Of a stretch of DNA of 64,000 bases, positions 8,324-17,974 are shown one piece after another. Both the position numbers and the translations under genes were made by a program. Origin of the DNA: Deltaproteobacteria bacterium (lineage in GTDB: Bacteria > Myxococcota_A > UBA796 > SXON01); assembly GCA_947445035.1 (NCBI GenBank), contig CANFCK010000017.1:1-64000 (forward strand), written 5' to 3'. Within the stretch, counting starts at the first letter, position 1, and each line of letters begins with the position of its first letter. The notes under the pieces were generated by a model. It searched no databases, was not told the origin of the DNA, and saw only the letters and a program-made list of their open reading frames with translations.

Positions 8324-11300
8324 CTACGGCGCCTCGGTAAGCCACCGCTCGGTCATCGCTGAAAACTCGGCATGGCGCAGGTTCCGGAGGTCGGCGAACA
8401 CCGCTGCAAGTGCGACGGTGTCGCGCTCGGCGCGTGCCTGGAGTGCGGTGGCCAGCAAAACTCCGCTGCGCCATCGGTCGCGTTCGCACAGCTCGAGGGC
8501 ACGGGAGATGGCCACCGGGCGGGCGTCGTCGTCGGTGGTGAGCGCATCGAGCAGCTCGCGGCGCGCTCGCGTGCGTCCGGACACGTCGATGGCCGCCGCA
8601 AGATGCTGACGAGCGTGCTGGATTTCTCCGCGGCGCCAACGGACCTCGGCGAGGTCCACTTCGATCCGACCGAGGCGGGACTCGAGCCCAGCGTCGCGCA
8701 GGATCGAGCGGGCCGCAACCAGGTGCCCCAGCGCGCGCCCGGCGTGCTGGGTGCGCGACTCCACGCGGCCCAGTCGGCGCAGGGTGCCGGCGACGCCCTC
8801 GGGCCGGCCGAGCACCTCGCGGATGGTGAGCGCGCTTCGATGGCTGGCGACGGCACGTTCGACGTTGCCGACGAGCGCCAGGACGCCCCCGTACAAGTCG
8901 AGCGCGTCCGCCCTGCCAGCGGGGTCGGGGGTGCGTTGCGCCGCAGTGACCGCCTCTTCCAAAACCTCCAGAGCTTCGGTGAAACGGTCGTGACGGACGA
9001 GGTCGGCGCCGTAGAAGCGCAGCGCCCGCGCGCGGTCCTCGGGCGTGCCGGCGCTGGCCAACGCCTGGGCGTGGGCGGCGGCGGCGCCGGGATCGCCAAG
9101 CTCGCTGAGCGCTCTGGCGCGAACGGCGGCCGCCATCGCGCCGGGGAGTCCGGCCACCGCGGTGAGCGCCTCACGCGCGAAGCCGGCGCCGACCAAGGCG
9201 GCCGCCACCTCGGCGTGGAGCCCGGCGTCACCGACGTTGCGGAACGCTTCCAGCGCCAGGTCGGCTCGCCCGAGGGCCAACATCGCGTCCCCCAACGCCC
9301 GTTGGACCTGGGGCAGGGCGCCGGGTCGGTGGGTCCGGGCAATGCGCGTCGCTTGCTCGCTGTGGGACAGCGCCAGCCGCGGTCGGCCATGCGCCAGGGC
9401 GCGCCGCGACGCCTCGACCAGGGGTTCGATCGCCTCGGCGGGGGCGTCGCTGCGGGAGAGATGCCACGCCAAAACTTCGGGCGCCACCGGCGCCCCTGCG
9501 GCGGAGCGGGCCTGCAGCACGCGGCCCACGCGGGTGTGGAGTTGGCGCCGTCGGGGGGTCGTCATGCGCATGTACGCGATCTCGCGTGTGGCTTCCCGAT
9601 CGAAGGCGACACGCGCCCCGACCTCGTCGGGAATCAACAGGCGCTCGTCGAAGAGCGCGCGCAGCCCCTCTTCGGCGCGCGGCACGTCGGCGCTGAGGCG
9701 GCGGAGAAGACCCTGATCGACGGTGCGTCCGAGGATGGCCGCCCGCTCCAGGACCTCGCGCGCAGCGGGGTCGAGGGTGTCGATCCGGGCTGCGTACCAG
9801 GCTTCGATCGACTCGGGAAGATCGTCGCGCCCCCGGCGCGCTGCATCGGCGAGGGCCACCAGCTCCCGCGGGCTTCCGTGCGCACGATCGAGGATTCTCG
9901 CGATGACCGTGGGGTCGGCCGCTCGCTCGCCCAAGAGCGGAGTGACGAGCGCTTTGGCGGCCTCTACGGACAGCGGGCTCAGCTCGATGGTGGTGACCCC
10001 CGCCGGGAGACGGGTGCGCGGGCGGGCGGTGACGACGACGCGGAGCGGCGTGCGCGCGCCCTCGCCGAGTAGGCGATGCAGCAGGGCGATCGCGTCTTCA
10101 TCGGCCCATTGCAGGTCTTCGAAGACCAGGAGGGTCGGCCCGGCTTCGGCGAGCCCGACGAAGAGTTGGCGCAGGGCCGAGGTGACCGCGCCCAGCTGCG
10201 GCGCACCGGAGGCGACGAACGCGTCGAGCACCGCGGTGGCCCGGTCGTCCATTCCCGGCAGCGTACGCAGCGCCGCTTGGAGCGCCGTTCGGGTCGGGGC
10301 CTCGCCGGCGAGGCGCCGGACCGTGCCGATGAACGGCGCCAGCGGGCGAACGGCCCCGTGATCCCGACATGTCGCGCGCAGCACGCGCCAGGAGGGGTTG
10401 CGCGCCGCCCACTCCTGCCACAGGTACCGTTTGCCCTGACCCGCGGCCCCCACGATCACGACGGGCTGGTTGGCGTCGAGCTGGGCGTCGAGCTGCGTGA
10501 GCTCGCGTCGGCGCGCGTAGGCCGGATCGGCCTGGGCGCGCCGCGGGGTCGACAGGCCCAGGACCACCCTTGCCGCGACCGGACGGGCCTTGCCGCGCAC
10601 CGTGACGGCCTCGGCCGGTCCTGCCAACGCTTCGCGGACTGCCTCAACCAGGGCTGACGTGGCGACGATCTCGGCCGGCTGTGCGTGGGCCAGGAGCCGG
10701 TAGGCGACGTTGACACAGTCGCCGAGCACGTCCCAGGCCAGGCGCGTGCTGTCGCCCAGTACCAGCGCCAGCACCGGGCCGTCGGCCATCGCGAAGCGGG
10801 CCCGGATGCCCTCGGCGTCGGCGAGGCGGTCCCGCGCGGCCAGAGCATAGGCCAGGGCGCGGGTGGCGTCGTCCTCGCCCGCCGTAGGGATCCCCGCGAC
10901 GGCCAGCACGATGGCGCGTTCCCCCTCCGCCCGCACCTTCAGGAGCACGATGTGGTGGGCCTCCGCCTCCTCCGCCAGGGTCCGGTACGCGAGGCCGGCG
11001 CTGTCCAGCGGCGTGGCGATGAACAATGCCACGATGCGACGGTGCACGGGCGTTGGCGGCGCCAGGCCCCGCAAACCAGAGGGGACGAACATCGCCAAAA
11101 CCGCATCAGGCGGCGTTTGAAGTGGACCCTCCGCGGTGCCCGGCTCGTCGTAGTCCAGGGCGATCGCGGCGGAGTCGGACTCCAGCTGCTCGAGTGCTTG
11201 GAGCGCCGGGCCGTACAGGAGCTCGTGGCGCTGTTCGCCGCCGCCGAGCTGCATCGCGCGCACCTGCCCGCTTGCGATGGCGGCATGGAGCTTCGGTCGC

Positions 11301-11656
11301 ACCGCGAGGATGTCGTCCATCGCGCAACGGCCCCGAATCGCGTGGCCGGGCCCCCGAAAAAGGGCCAGGACGGCGTCGCCCTCGAGGCTGGCGAGGCTGC
11401 CGCCGTGACGATCGACGGCGTAGAAGATGGGGCGGAAGGCCTCTTCGACTGCCGCGGCGAGGTCCTCGGCGGCCGCCTGCTCCTGGGTGCGGGCTGGCGC
11501 TGGCGCTTGGCGGTCGGGGCGGGACGAAAAATCGGGGATGTCCAGGCGCACCAACGTTCCCCCGAAGCGCTCCTCCTGGCCGACCGGGGGCAGGGGAGTG
11601 CGCCGGTCCACGAGGTGGCGGGCCAGCCAGGGCGCGACGCGTTCTTCGGGCGTCAA
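8324..11656 (-). CDS. Tandem class III adenylate cyclase / AAA ATPase / TPR protein
   Basis: 1110 residues with the layout of mammalian soluble adenylyl cyclase: two cyclase domains, an ATPase, then helical repeats. Domain C1 has RLDIPDF and EGDAVLALF, carrying the two metal-binding aspartates. Domain C2 lacks these but has VNVAYRLL, the transition-state Asn-x3-Arg. One composite active site is therefore plausible. The ATPase follows near residue 390 with a Walker A GAAGQGKR (Arg where Ser/Thr is usual) and Walker B LLVFEDLQWADED. About 400 residues of TPR-like repeats end the protein. TTG at 11656 is preferred (AAGG six bases upstream; LTPEERVAPWL). It is divergent from the pentapeptide gene. 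Confidence 0.85.
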   Translation of the reverse strand: MTPEERVAPWLARHLVDRRTPLPPVGQEERFGGTLVRLDIPDFSSRPDRQAPAPARTQEQAAAEDLAAAVEEAFRPIFYAVDRHGGSLASLEGDAVLALFRGPGHAIRGRCAMDDILAVRPKLHAAIASGQVRAMQLGGGEQRHELLYGPALQALEQLESDSAAIALDYDEPGTAEGPLQTPPDAVLAMFVPSGLRGLAPPTPVHRRIVALFIATPLDSAGLAYRTLAEEAEAHHIVLLKVRAEGERAIVLAVAGIPTAGEDDATRALAYALAARDRLADAEGIRARFAMADGPVLALVLGDSTRLAWDVLGDCVNVAYRLLAHAQPAEIVATSALVEAVREALAGPAEAVTVRGKARPVAARVVLGLSTPRRAQADPAYARRRELTQLDAQLDANQPVVIVGAAGQGKRYLWQEWAARNPSWRVLRATCRDHGAVRPLAPFIGTVRRLAGEAPTRTALQAALRTLPGMDDRATAVLDAFVASGAPQLGAVTSALRQLFVGLAEAGPTLLVFEDLQWADEDAIALLHRLLGEGARTPLRVVVTARPRTRLPAGVTTIELSPLSVEAAKALVTPLLGERAADPTVIARILDRAHGSPRELVALADAARRGRDDLPESIEAWYAARIDTLDPAAREVLERAAILGRTVDQGLLRRLSADVPRAEEGLRALFDERLLIPDEVGARVAFDREATREIAYMRMTTPRRRQLHTRVGRVLQARSAAGAPVAPEVLAWHLSRSDAPAEAIEPLVEASRRALAHGRPRLALSHSEQATRIARTHRPGALPQVQRALGDAMLALGRADLALEAFRNVGDAGLHAEVAAALVGAGFAREALTAVAGLPGAMAAAVRARALSELGDPGAAAAHAQALASAGTPEDRARALRFYGADLVRHDRFTEALEVLEEAVTAAQRTPDPAGRADALDLYGGVLALVGNVERAVASHRSALTIREVLGRPEGVAGTLRRLGRVESRTQHAGRALGHLVAARSILRDAGLESRLGRIEVDLAEVRWRRGEIQHARQHLAAAIDVSGRTRARRELLDALTTDDDARPVAISRALELCERDRWRSGVLLATALQARAERDTVALAAVFADLRNLRHAEFSAMTERWLTEAP

Positions 11657-11796
11657 GGCTGGCCTTGTGCGTGATGGTGGGTTAGACGCGCGTGCCGCGG
11701 CCACGGGGCCGGCTCGACGGCGGATGGGTGCAGGCTGGCCGACACGGGGCCAGAGTGTCACCCCGGTCACTCGGGCGCAACCCCTCCGGAGACGTC

Positions 11797-13542
11797 TTGA
11801 CGCTGCTCGAACTGCTCCTCGCCGGCAACGTCGCCGAGTTCAACAGCCGTCGCGGCCAGCGGGTCACGCTGGACCTCTTCGCGGCAGACCTCGCCAATCT
11901 CGCGCTGGCGGGGATCGATCTTTCTGGGGCAAACCTGGAAAAGGCCGACTTCTCCTCCACCGATCTCACCGGGGCCAACCTCAGCAAGGCTACACTGGTC
12001 GGCGCCGATTTCACTGGCGCAAAGATGGAGCGAGTCGTGGCGATCAAGGCGCGCCTTCGGGAGGCGTACCTGGGCGGGGCCCAGCTCTCCGGCGCGGAGC
12101 TTTCGGGGGCGGACCTCAGCGAAGCCGACCTCAGCGCGGCGCACCTTTCGCGCGCCCGGCTGGCGGGGGCCCGTCTCCGGGAGGTCAGCGCGCGACACGC
12201 CTACTTCGATGGCGCCGACCTTTCGGAGGCCAAGCTTGCCGGCGCGGACCTGCGTGAGGCAGAGCTGGTGGGGGCCAACCTGCGTGAGGCCGACTTGTCC
12301 CGCGCCACGCTCGACGGCGCTACGCTGGAAGATGCGAATCTCACCGGAGCGCGGCTCACGGGCGCCTCGCTCAAGGGCGCGCGGCTTTTCGGGACCAAGC
12401 TCTGCGGCGCCGATTTGAGCGCGGCCGACCTGACCGGCGCGCAGATCGATGAAACCACCGATTTCAGCGGCACGGACATGACAGCCGCGGTGGTCGACGA
12501 CCTGTTGGCCGAGCGCTTGAAGGGCACACCGACGCCCATCGTCCTGGTGGGGCAGCCGGTGGAGCTTCACATGGACGAACCTGCCGTCGCCCAATCGGGG
12601 GGGCAGGTGGCGGTGCTGTGGTTCAACGTGGAAAAGGACGAGGACGAAGTGATCCGGGTGGCCGTTCGTAGCTTCGGTGAGGACGGGTCGGGCGCGGCCG
12701 AGCTGCAAGTGCCCTCGGCGCAGGTGGTGGCCCGTAGCGTGGTGCCGTCGCCGGATGGCTTCCGGGCCGTGCTCCTGGTCGATCGGCCTGGCGGCATGGA
12801 CGTGACGGTCTTCGATGTCGCGCGGGATGGCTCAGTGGGCCCGGGGCGTTCGTCGCGACTCGGATACACCTGCACCACGTTGCCGGTCATCGTTCCCGAT
12901 GGCGATGGGTTCTTGCTCTTCGGCATCGGCCGCGGCGTGCTCTCCGTGCATCGTTGGTCGCCCGAGGGCCTGGCCGAACGCCTGCGGGCACCCGCCAGCA
13001 CCTTCAAGGGCTTCTGCGACCGGATGAGCCCGGTCATCCTCGGGAAGGGCGGCACCGTCACTGCGGTGGACGCCGACGGCATCGGCCGCCTGCTCACGGC
13101 GCCTACAGGCTTCCCCGGCCGGCTTCAGGCGGCGTCGGCGTTGCGGGAAGATCTCATCGCCCTGGCGTGGGTCACCCGCGAGGAAAAAGGGCTCCGCCTG
13201 CAACGCTTGGGGCTCGACACCGAGCCCCTCCGACTCGACGAAAAGTTGCCGGTGGGCTCGGTCGATCTGCGGCCCACTGAGGGTGGTTGGTGGGTGGCGT
13301 GGGTGCGGGAGCCGGTCGCCGACCGGGACGTCACCGTGCCGATGGCGATGTTCCTGCCGGACAGCGGCGCTCCGGGGAAGCCGTTTCCCATCCTCTCGAC
13401 CGCCGAGGTCGAAGATCTCGAAGACCTCCGGTTCGTCATCGGTGAGGGCCCGCCGCGAATGGCCGCCGTCACCTTGGAAGAAACGTTGGTCGTGATTGAG
13501 CTGGCCCCGACCGGAGGCAAGATCGTCGCGCGGGTGGGCTGA
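11797..13542 (+). CDS. Pentapeptide-repeat protein with C-terminal beta-propeller-like region
   Basis: 581 residues. After a short helical cap, residues about 30-230 are tandem pentapeptide repeats of the A(D/N)LXX type (LSGANLEKADFSSTDLTGAN, ...), forming a right-handed quadrilateral beta-helix. The remaining 340 residues are beta-rich with repeated VAVLW/FRAVLLVD strands resembling a propeller. TTG at 11797 is chosen because GGAG lies five bases upstream; a GTG at 11692 with a GTTAGA motif before it is an alternative. It is divergent from the cyclase and coupled to the downstream hydrolase (TGATG). Function unknown; a protein-interaction role is likely. Confidence 0.82.
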   Translation: MTLLELLLAGNVAEFNSRRGQRVTLDLFAADLANLALAGIDLSGANLEKADFSSTDLTGANLSKATLVGADFTGAKMERVVAIKARLREAYLGGAQLSGAELSGADLSEADLSAAHLSRARLAGARLREVSARHAYFDGADLSEAKLAGADLREAELVGANLREADLSRATLDGATLEDANLTGARLTGASLKGARLFGTKLCGADLSAADLTGAQIDETTDFSGTDMTAAVVDDLLAERLKGTPTPIVLVGQPVELHMDEPAVAQSGGQVAVLWFNVEKDEDEVIRVAVRSFGEDGSGAAELQVPSAQVVARSVVPSPDGFRAVLLVDRPGGMDVTVFDVARDGSVGPGRSSRLGYTCTTLPVIVPDGDGFLLFGIGRGVLSVHRWSPEGLAERLRAPASTFKGFCDRMSPVILGKGGTVTAVDADGIGRLLTAPTGFPGRLQAASALREDLIALAWVTREEKGLRLQRLGLDTEPLRLDEKLPVGSVDLRPTEGGWWVAWVREPVADRDVTVPMAMFLPDSGAPGKPFPILSTAEVEDLEDLRFVIGEGPPRMAAVTLEETLVVIELAPTGGKIVARVG

Positions 13543-14177
13543 TGCCGCAACGCGTCGCCATCTGCTTCCACGGATTTCTCCGCACCGGCGCGTCGATGTG
13601 GTGGGTGTCCCGGCGGCTGCGTCGTGCCGGGTTCATCGATGTTGCGCTGCCGACGTTCGGATACCATCTCCGCCCGTTGGCTGAGTGTGCCGAGGCGGCT
13701 GCGACCGCGGTGCGAGCGCTGTCCTCGCGGCATCCTGATGCGGAGCTTCATCTGGTGACGCACAGCTACGGCGGGGTTCTGGCTCGGGCCACCTGGGCCT
13801 CGCACGAGCTGCCTGCCTTGCGACGGGGGGTGCTCATCTGCCCGCCCAATCAGGGTGCGGTCGCCGCCGACTTTGCGCGCAAGGTGCTGCCGGTCCACCA
13901 CACCGGCTGGGACCCTTTCGGCCCGATGCGACCGGGCGTTCCCGCCCACTGGCCGCTGCCGCCCGGCGAGATCGGCATCCTTACCGGCGGCACCGGCACG
14001 CCCCGCGGCTACAACCCGCTCTTCGGCGAGGACAACGACGGCACCGTCCGGGTGGAGGAGGCCCGTCACCACGGCGCCGCGGAGTTCCTCGTGGTTCCCG
14101 TGCAGCATAGCCTTACGATTCTTGCGCCGAGTGTTCTGGACCGGGTCGAGGGCTTCCTGACGACCGGGCGTTTTTAG
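13542..14177 (+). CDS. Alpha/beta hydrolase, lipase-like
   Basis: 211 residues with no signal peptide. The fold begins VAICFHGFLRTG (oxyanion loop) and has the nucleophile elbow LVTHSYGGVL (Ser in H-S-Y-G-G). A late histidine (VQHSLTIL) and DNDGTV are suitable triad members. It resembles short triacylglycerol-lipase/PGAP1-like hydrolases. It starts inside the stop codon of the pentapeptide gene, so the two are co-translated. Substrate unknown. Confidence 0.8.
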   Translation: MPQRVAICFHGFLRTGASMWWVSRRLRRAGFIDVALPTFGYHLRPLAECAEAAATAVRALSSRHPDAELHLVTHSYGGVLARATWASHELPALRRGVLICPPNQGAVAADFARKVLPVHHTGWDPFGPMRPGVPAHWPLPPGEIGILTGGTGTPRGYNPLFGEDNDGTVRVEEARHHGAAEFLVVPVQHSLTILAPSVLDRVEGFLTTGRF

Positions 14178-14242
14178 GGGAGGGGCGTGCCGGCGCCGGC
14201 GGCGCCGTTGGCCTCGCTGCGCGGTCCGGCCTGCGGCCGTCA

Positions 14243-14267
14243 GTCACGGCGCCGCGCCCGCCGTGAC
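14243..14267. terminator. Hairpin between convergent genes
   Basis: GTCACGGCG and CGCCGTGAC form a perfect nine-base-pair stem with a seven-base loop, lying between the hydrolase gene and the oppositely oriented OmpA-fusion gene. No T-tract follows on either strand, so it is at best a bidirectional, U-poor terminator. The rest of 14178-14361 is GC-rich with no recognisable gene. Confidence 0.4.
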
Positions 14268-14361
14268 CCGGCGCGACTCAGGCAGTTCATCCGTCGCGAC
14301 ATCCGCTGCGTCGCGCCCGCGCTCCGGTCCGCCTCACGCGCCTCCGCGAGCCACCAATCGC

Positions 14362-17300
14362 TCACCCGCCCTTGCGCGGCCCCTTCGGCGGGCGGGCGTC
14401 TTCCGTGGCCGGTCCTGCGAGGATGCGGAACACCACGCGGCGGTTCACCTCGCGCGCGTCGGCGGCCGTGCCCGGTTGCAGAGGCTGGGCTTCCCCGTAG
14501 CCTCGTGCTACCAGCCTGTCGGGATCGATGCCCTGGCCGATGAGGTACTTGCGCACCGCCTCCGCCCGCCGCTGTGAGAGCTCCAGGTTGTAGTCCTCCG
14601 CGCCCTGATCGTCGGTGTGCCCCTGCACCTCCACCAGGCGCAGCTCGGTGTGGTTCTCGAGGGTGCCGGCCACGTCATCGAGGATGCGGTAGCTCTCCGC
14701 GGTGATGGTGGCGCTGTCGAGGTCGAAGAATACCTTGTCGCGGATGTCGACCCGGTCCTTGAGCACCACCACGCGACTGACCCCGAGCGTCACCGACACG
14801 CTCTTCTTCTCGTCGCGCGCGATCTGGACGCGCAGGCGCTCGGGCCGGTAGCCCTCGGCCCAGATCGACAGCTCGACCTCGCCGCTTTGGACCGGCTCGG
14901 TGCCGATGCCGTCGCCGCCGGTGGTGAACTTGCGGCCTTCGCCCAAGAGCGTCACCAACGCCGCGATGGGCTGCCCCGCTTCGTTCAGGACCGTCAGGAT
15001 CAGCGTGCCGCCCACTGCCGCCGGCGCCAACTGGAAGGCCTGCTCGTGGCGGGGCGCGTCCGGGACGATCAAGCGTGCATCGGTCGCGACAAAGCGGGGT
15101 GCCCTGACACGAGCTGCGTATTCACCGGGCGGAAGTGACCGTGTGAGTTCGCCGTCAGCGAGCGTCCAGCGGCCGATCTCCGGGCCGCTGGTGAGTTCGA
15201 CGGATGCGCCCGCGAGGCGTCGGCCCTCGCCGTCGGTGACCACCAGATGGGTCGGGACCATGCCCGCGTCGGGGCAGCCGTCGGCGTCGTCTTTGCCGTT
15301 GTGGTCTTCGGGCTGGTCGGGGCAGAGGTCTTGACCGTCGGCGATGCCGTCGCCGTCGCGGTCGGGGCCGTGCGACACCCGCACCGCCTCGGCGCGGGGC
15401 TGCCAGCCGAGCCCGCCCAAAAGTCGGAACTCCGGGGCGCCGATGCCGGTGCCGAGTCCGGTGCCCGCGCCGAGCGAAGCGACAAGGTTGGGTCCGAGCT
15501 TCGCCCGCCCGCCCACGCGCCATTCCATTGGGCTGGCGCCGACGATGTCTTTGGTGGAGAGCGCCGACTCTCCCTCGAACTCGGCCACCGCCGTGAACGT
15601 GGCTCCCAGCGGCACCGACACCCCCGCGCCCCATTCGACGCGGCTTCCCCAGCTCAGCTCGCCGAGCGTGGCTGGAGAGGCGATGTGCATGCCCAGGTTC
15701 GCGGCGCCCACGACGCTCTTGCCAGCGGTGACACTGAGGCCCGCGCCCAGCTCGGGCGAGCCGGAGCCCACGTAGGCTTCCCCGGAGCCGGTGGGCAGGC
15801 CCACATCACCGTAGACGCCCAAGCCGACGAGGCCCGCCTCTCGCCGCACGATCTCGCCCAGCACGCCGACGCGCAGGTCGCCGAGCGCGAAGGTGCTGTC
15901 CATCCGGTCGCCGTCAACGCTGTGCAGCGGCAGATCGAGCGTGAAGGCAACACGACGACTCGCCCAGCTCGCACCAAGATCGACGGTGGCCGCCGAGGCG
16001 AGCAGCACCACGGGCGCCCTGCCGTCGTCATAGGTGTACTGGAGCGGTCGCGACGCATAGTTGACGCCCAAACCCAGACCGAAGCCCGGCGCGTGGGCCG
16101 TGCTGTCGTGGAGCGAGAAGAACGTCGCCGACTCAAACGCCGGCTGGTAGCGCTGGGCGTTGACCGTGGGGTCGGCCGCCGCCGCCGGGGAGGGGAGGGC
16201 CGCCAACGCCGCCAAGGCCGTGACGCCCACGACGGTGGCGCGCCGACGGCGCCGCACGCCCAACAGGACCGCACCGAGCGCGCCGATCGCGGAGGCCGTC
16301 CCGCCGCCGGTGGAGCACGAGCCGCCGGTGTAGTGGCCGCCGCACAGCCCGTCCGCGCAGGTGGTGCCAGAGTCCGTCGGAGCCGTATCGATCGGGTCGG
16401 CGCAGCCGTCTGGGTCGGTCGCGCCGTCGAGGCGGTCGGGAAGCTCGTCGCAGTCCTCGTCGTCCTCGCAGCTCTCGGCGGCGTCGCCGAGGCCGTCGGC
16501 GTCGGTGTCGGGGTCGTCGGGGTTGCTGCCGCAGGCGAGCTCGTCGCCGTTGGTCACCCCGTCGCCGTCGCGGTCGGCGCAGTCCCCGTCGTCGTCATCG
16601 AGGTCGTAGGCGTCGGTGATCTCGTCGCAGTCGGCGTCCCCCTGGGGCTCGTCGCCGTCGAGCACGCCGTTGCCGTCGCTGTCGGGGTCTTCCCAGGTGG
16701 GGAGGCCGTCGCCGTCGGCGTCGTCGCCCGCCTCTTCGGCGCGATCGTCGACCGTCGGAACCCCGTCGTTGTCATCGTCATCGTCGCAGAAGTCGGGGGT
16801 GCCGTCGCCGTCGGTGTCAGCGAGGCCCTCTTCTTCATCGGGGCGGCCGTCCTCGTCGTGGTCGGTCCAGTCCTCGCCCCCGCACGTTCCTTCCAACGAG
16901 TCAGCGATGCCGTCCTCGTCGGCGTCTACGTCGTCGGTGATGTCGTTGGGATCCGTCTCCCACGGGCCGTACTCGCCGTTGCCGTTGCGATCTTCGAGCT
17001 GGTCGAGGAGCGTGCCCGCGTCCGTGTCGTTGGAGTTGGGGTTGGTGGTGGTGTCGGGGTCGGTGTCCGAGACGAAGCAGCCGACGCTCAGGTCGGTCTC
17101 GGGCACAGCCACGTCGATGCCCAGTTCCAACCCATCGGAGAGCGTGTCGCCATCGCTGTCGCAGGCAAGCGGGTCGGTGCCGAAGGTGTTGACCTCGTCT
17201 CCGTCGCCGAGGCCGTCATCGTCACTGTCGACATCGTTCGGGTCGGTGCCGAGCGCCTCTTCGTCAAGGTCGAGTACGCCGTCCCGGTCCCGGTCGATGC

Positions 17301-17964
17301 CCAGGCTGTCGCTCCAGGCGTCGGCCAGGCCGCCCAGGGTGGTGCTGTCGTCGGTACCACACAGGTCGGCATCCGCGCCGATCGGCGTGCCGCTGGCGCC
17401 GGTGACCGCGGCCATCCGGAAGGTGGTCCCACTCGAAAACGAGCCGGGCAGCTCGATGAGATCCACGCTTACGTCGATGAACCAATCCCCGAGGGTGTGC
17501 ATCGAGGTGTCAGCCTCGCTCACCCGGTAGTGCGTCGTGTTCACATCCACGAGGTCCAACGCCGCGGCGTCCACCCCCGGGTCGCCATCGGTGTTCTGGT
17601 ACAGGTAGACTGTCGGCGAGGCCCCCGAAAGCGCCAGCACGTACTCGAAGTTGGTGTCGTCGCCCCCGAGCTCGATCAGAAACGACCAGTCCAGCGGCAA
17701 AAGGAAGCTCCCCTCGGTCAGCCAGGGGTCGTCGTCCACGCGCATCCGCAAGAAGAGTTCGGCGCCGTCTGTGCTCCAGTACACCGCGGCTGCGCTCAGG
17801 GCGGAATCACCCACGCAGTCGATGGCGTCAGCGTTCCCGAGCCCATCGCGGTCGTGATCGTCGACGACGTCAACCACGTCGACCCCGCCAATCTGGACGG
17901 CGGTCCAGTCGGCGTCGGTGGCGGGCCAGGCGAACGCGGGGGAGTTGACGAGCAACAGCAGCAT
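14362..17964 (-). CDS. Fusion: secreted TSP3 protein with MYXO-CTERM-like tail + OmpA-family outer-membrane protein
   Basis: 1200 residues in one open frame. Signal peptide (MLLLLVNSPAFA), a beta domain to about 215, then Asp-rich thrombospondin-type-3 calcium repeats (220-520). Around 545-575 comes a cysteine-containing segment (GGSCSTGGGTASAIG), a hydrophobic stretch and RRRRR, the hallmark of a myxobacterial C-terminal sorting tail. Directly after it is a second hydrophobic signal-like segment ending PSPAAAA, then a beta-barrel-like domain, a short TSP3 linker (GPDRDGDGIADGQDLCPDQP), carboxypeptidase-regulatory-like domains and a C-terminal OmpA peptidoglycan-binding domain (VQGHTDDQG, LSQRRAEAVRKYL). 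This reads as two envelope proteins joined. A GTG near the second signal could allow separate initiation, but no ribosome site is visible. Confidence 0.88.
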   Translation of the reverse strand: MLLLLVNSPAFAWPATDADWTAVQIGGVDVVDVVDDHDRDGLGNADAIDCVGDSALSAAAVYWSTDGAELFLRMRVDDDPWLTEGSFLLPLDWSFLIELGGDDTNFEYVLALSGASPTVYLYQNTDGDPGVDAAALDLVDVNTTHYRVSEADTSMHTLGDWFIDVSVDLIELPGSFSSGTTFRMAAVTGASGTPIGADADLCGTDDSTTLGGLADAWSDSLGIDRDRDGVLDLDEEALGTDPNDVDSDDDGLGDGDEVNTFGTDPLACDSDGDTLSDGLELGIDVAVPETDLSVGCFVSDTDPDTTTNPNSNDTDAGTLLDQLEDRNGNGEYGPWETDPNDITDDVDADEDGIADSLEGTCGGEDWTDHDEDGRPDEEEGLADTDGDGTPDFCDDDDDNDGVPTVDDRAEEAGDDADGDGLPTWEDPDSDGNGVLDGDEPQGDADCDEITDAYDLDDDDGDCADRDGDGVTNGDELACGSNPDDPDTDADGLGDAAESCEDDEDCDELPDRLDGATDPDGCADPIDTAPTDSGTTCADGLCGGHYTGGSCSTGGGTASAIGALGAVLLGVRRRRRATVVGVTALAALAALPSPAAAADPTVNAQRYQPAFESATFFSLHDSTAHAPGFGLGLGVNYASRPLQYTYDDGRAPVVLLASAATVDLGASWASRRVAFTLDLPLHSVDGDRMDSTFALGDLRVGVLGEIVRREAGLVGLGVYGDVGLPTGSGEAYVGSGSPELGAGLSVTAGKSVVGAANLGMHIASPATLGELSWGSRVEWGAGVSVPLGATFTAVAEFEGESALSTKDIVGASPMEWRVGGRAKLGPNLVASLGAGTGLGTGIGAPEFRLLGGLGWQPRAEAVRVSHGPDRDGDGIADGQDLCPDQPEDHNGKDDADGCPDAGMVPTHLVVTDGEGRRLAGASVELTSGPEIGRWTLADGELTRSLPPGEYAARVRAPRFVATDARLIVPDAPRHEQAFQLAPAAVGGTLILTVLNEAGQPIAALVTLLGEGRKFTTGGDGIGTEPVQSGEVELSIWAEGYRPERLRVQIARDEKKSVSVTLGVSRVVVLKDRVDIRDKVFFDLDSATITAESYRILDDVAGTLENHTELRLVEVQGHTDDQGAEDYNLELSQRRAEAVRKYLIGQGIDPDRLVARGYGEAQPLQPGTAADAREVNRRVVFRILAGPATEDARPPKGPRKGG
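16240..16320 (-). other. Internal MYXO-CTERM-like sorting segment
   Basis: This encodes about residues 549-575 of the fusion protein: a conserved-type cysteine in a Gly/Ser/Thr cluster, a roughly 15-residue hydrophobic helix and five arginines. Such segments normally end a protein and are processed by myxosortase-type membrane proteases. Here translation continues into a second signal sequence. Confidence 0.65.
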
Positions 17965-17974
17965 GATCGTACCC

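Noticed and set aside
11692-11796. N-terminal extension of the pentapeptide protein from a GTG with GTTAGA five bases upstream
   Set aside because: The extra residues are arginine-rich, and a GGAG site directly before the TTG at 11797 favours the shorter form; not fully excluded.
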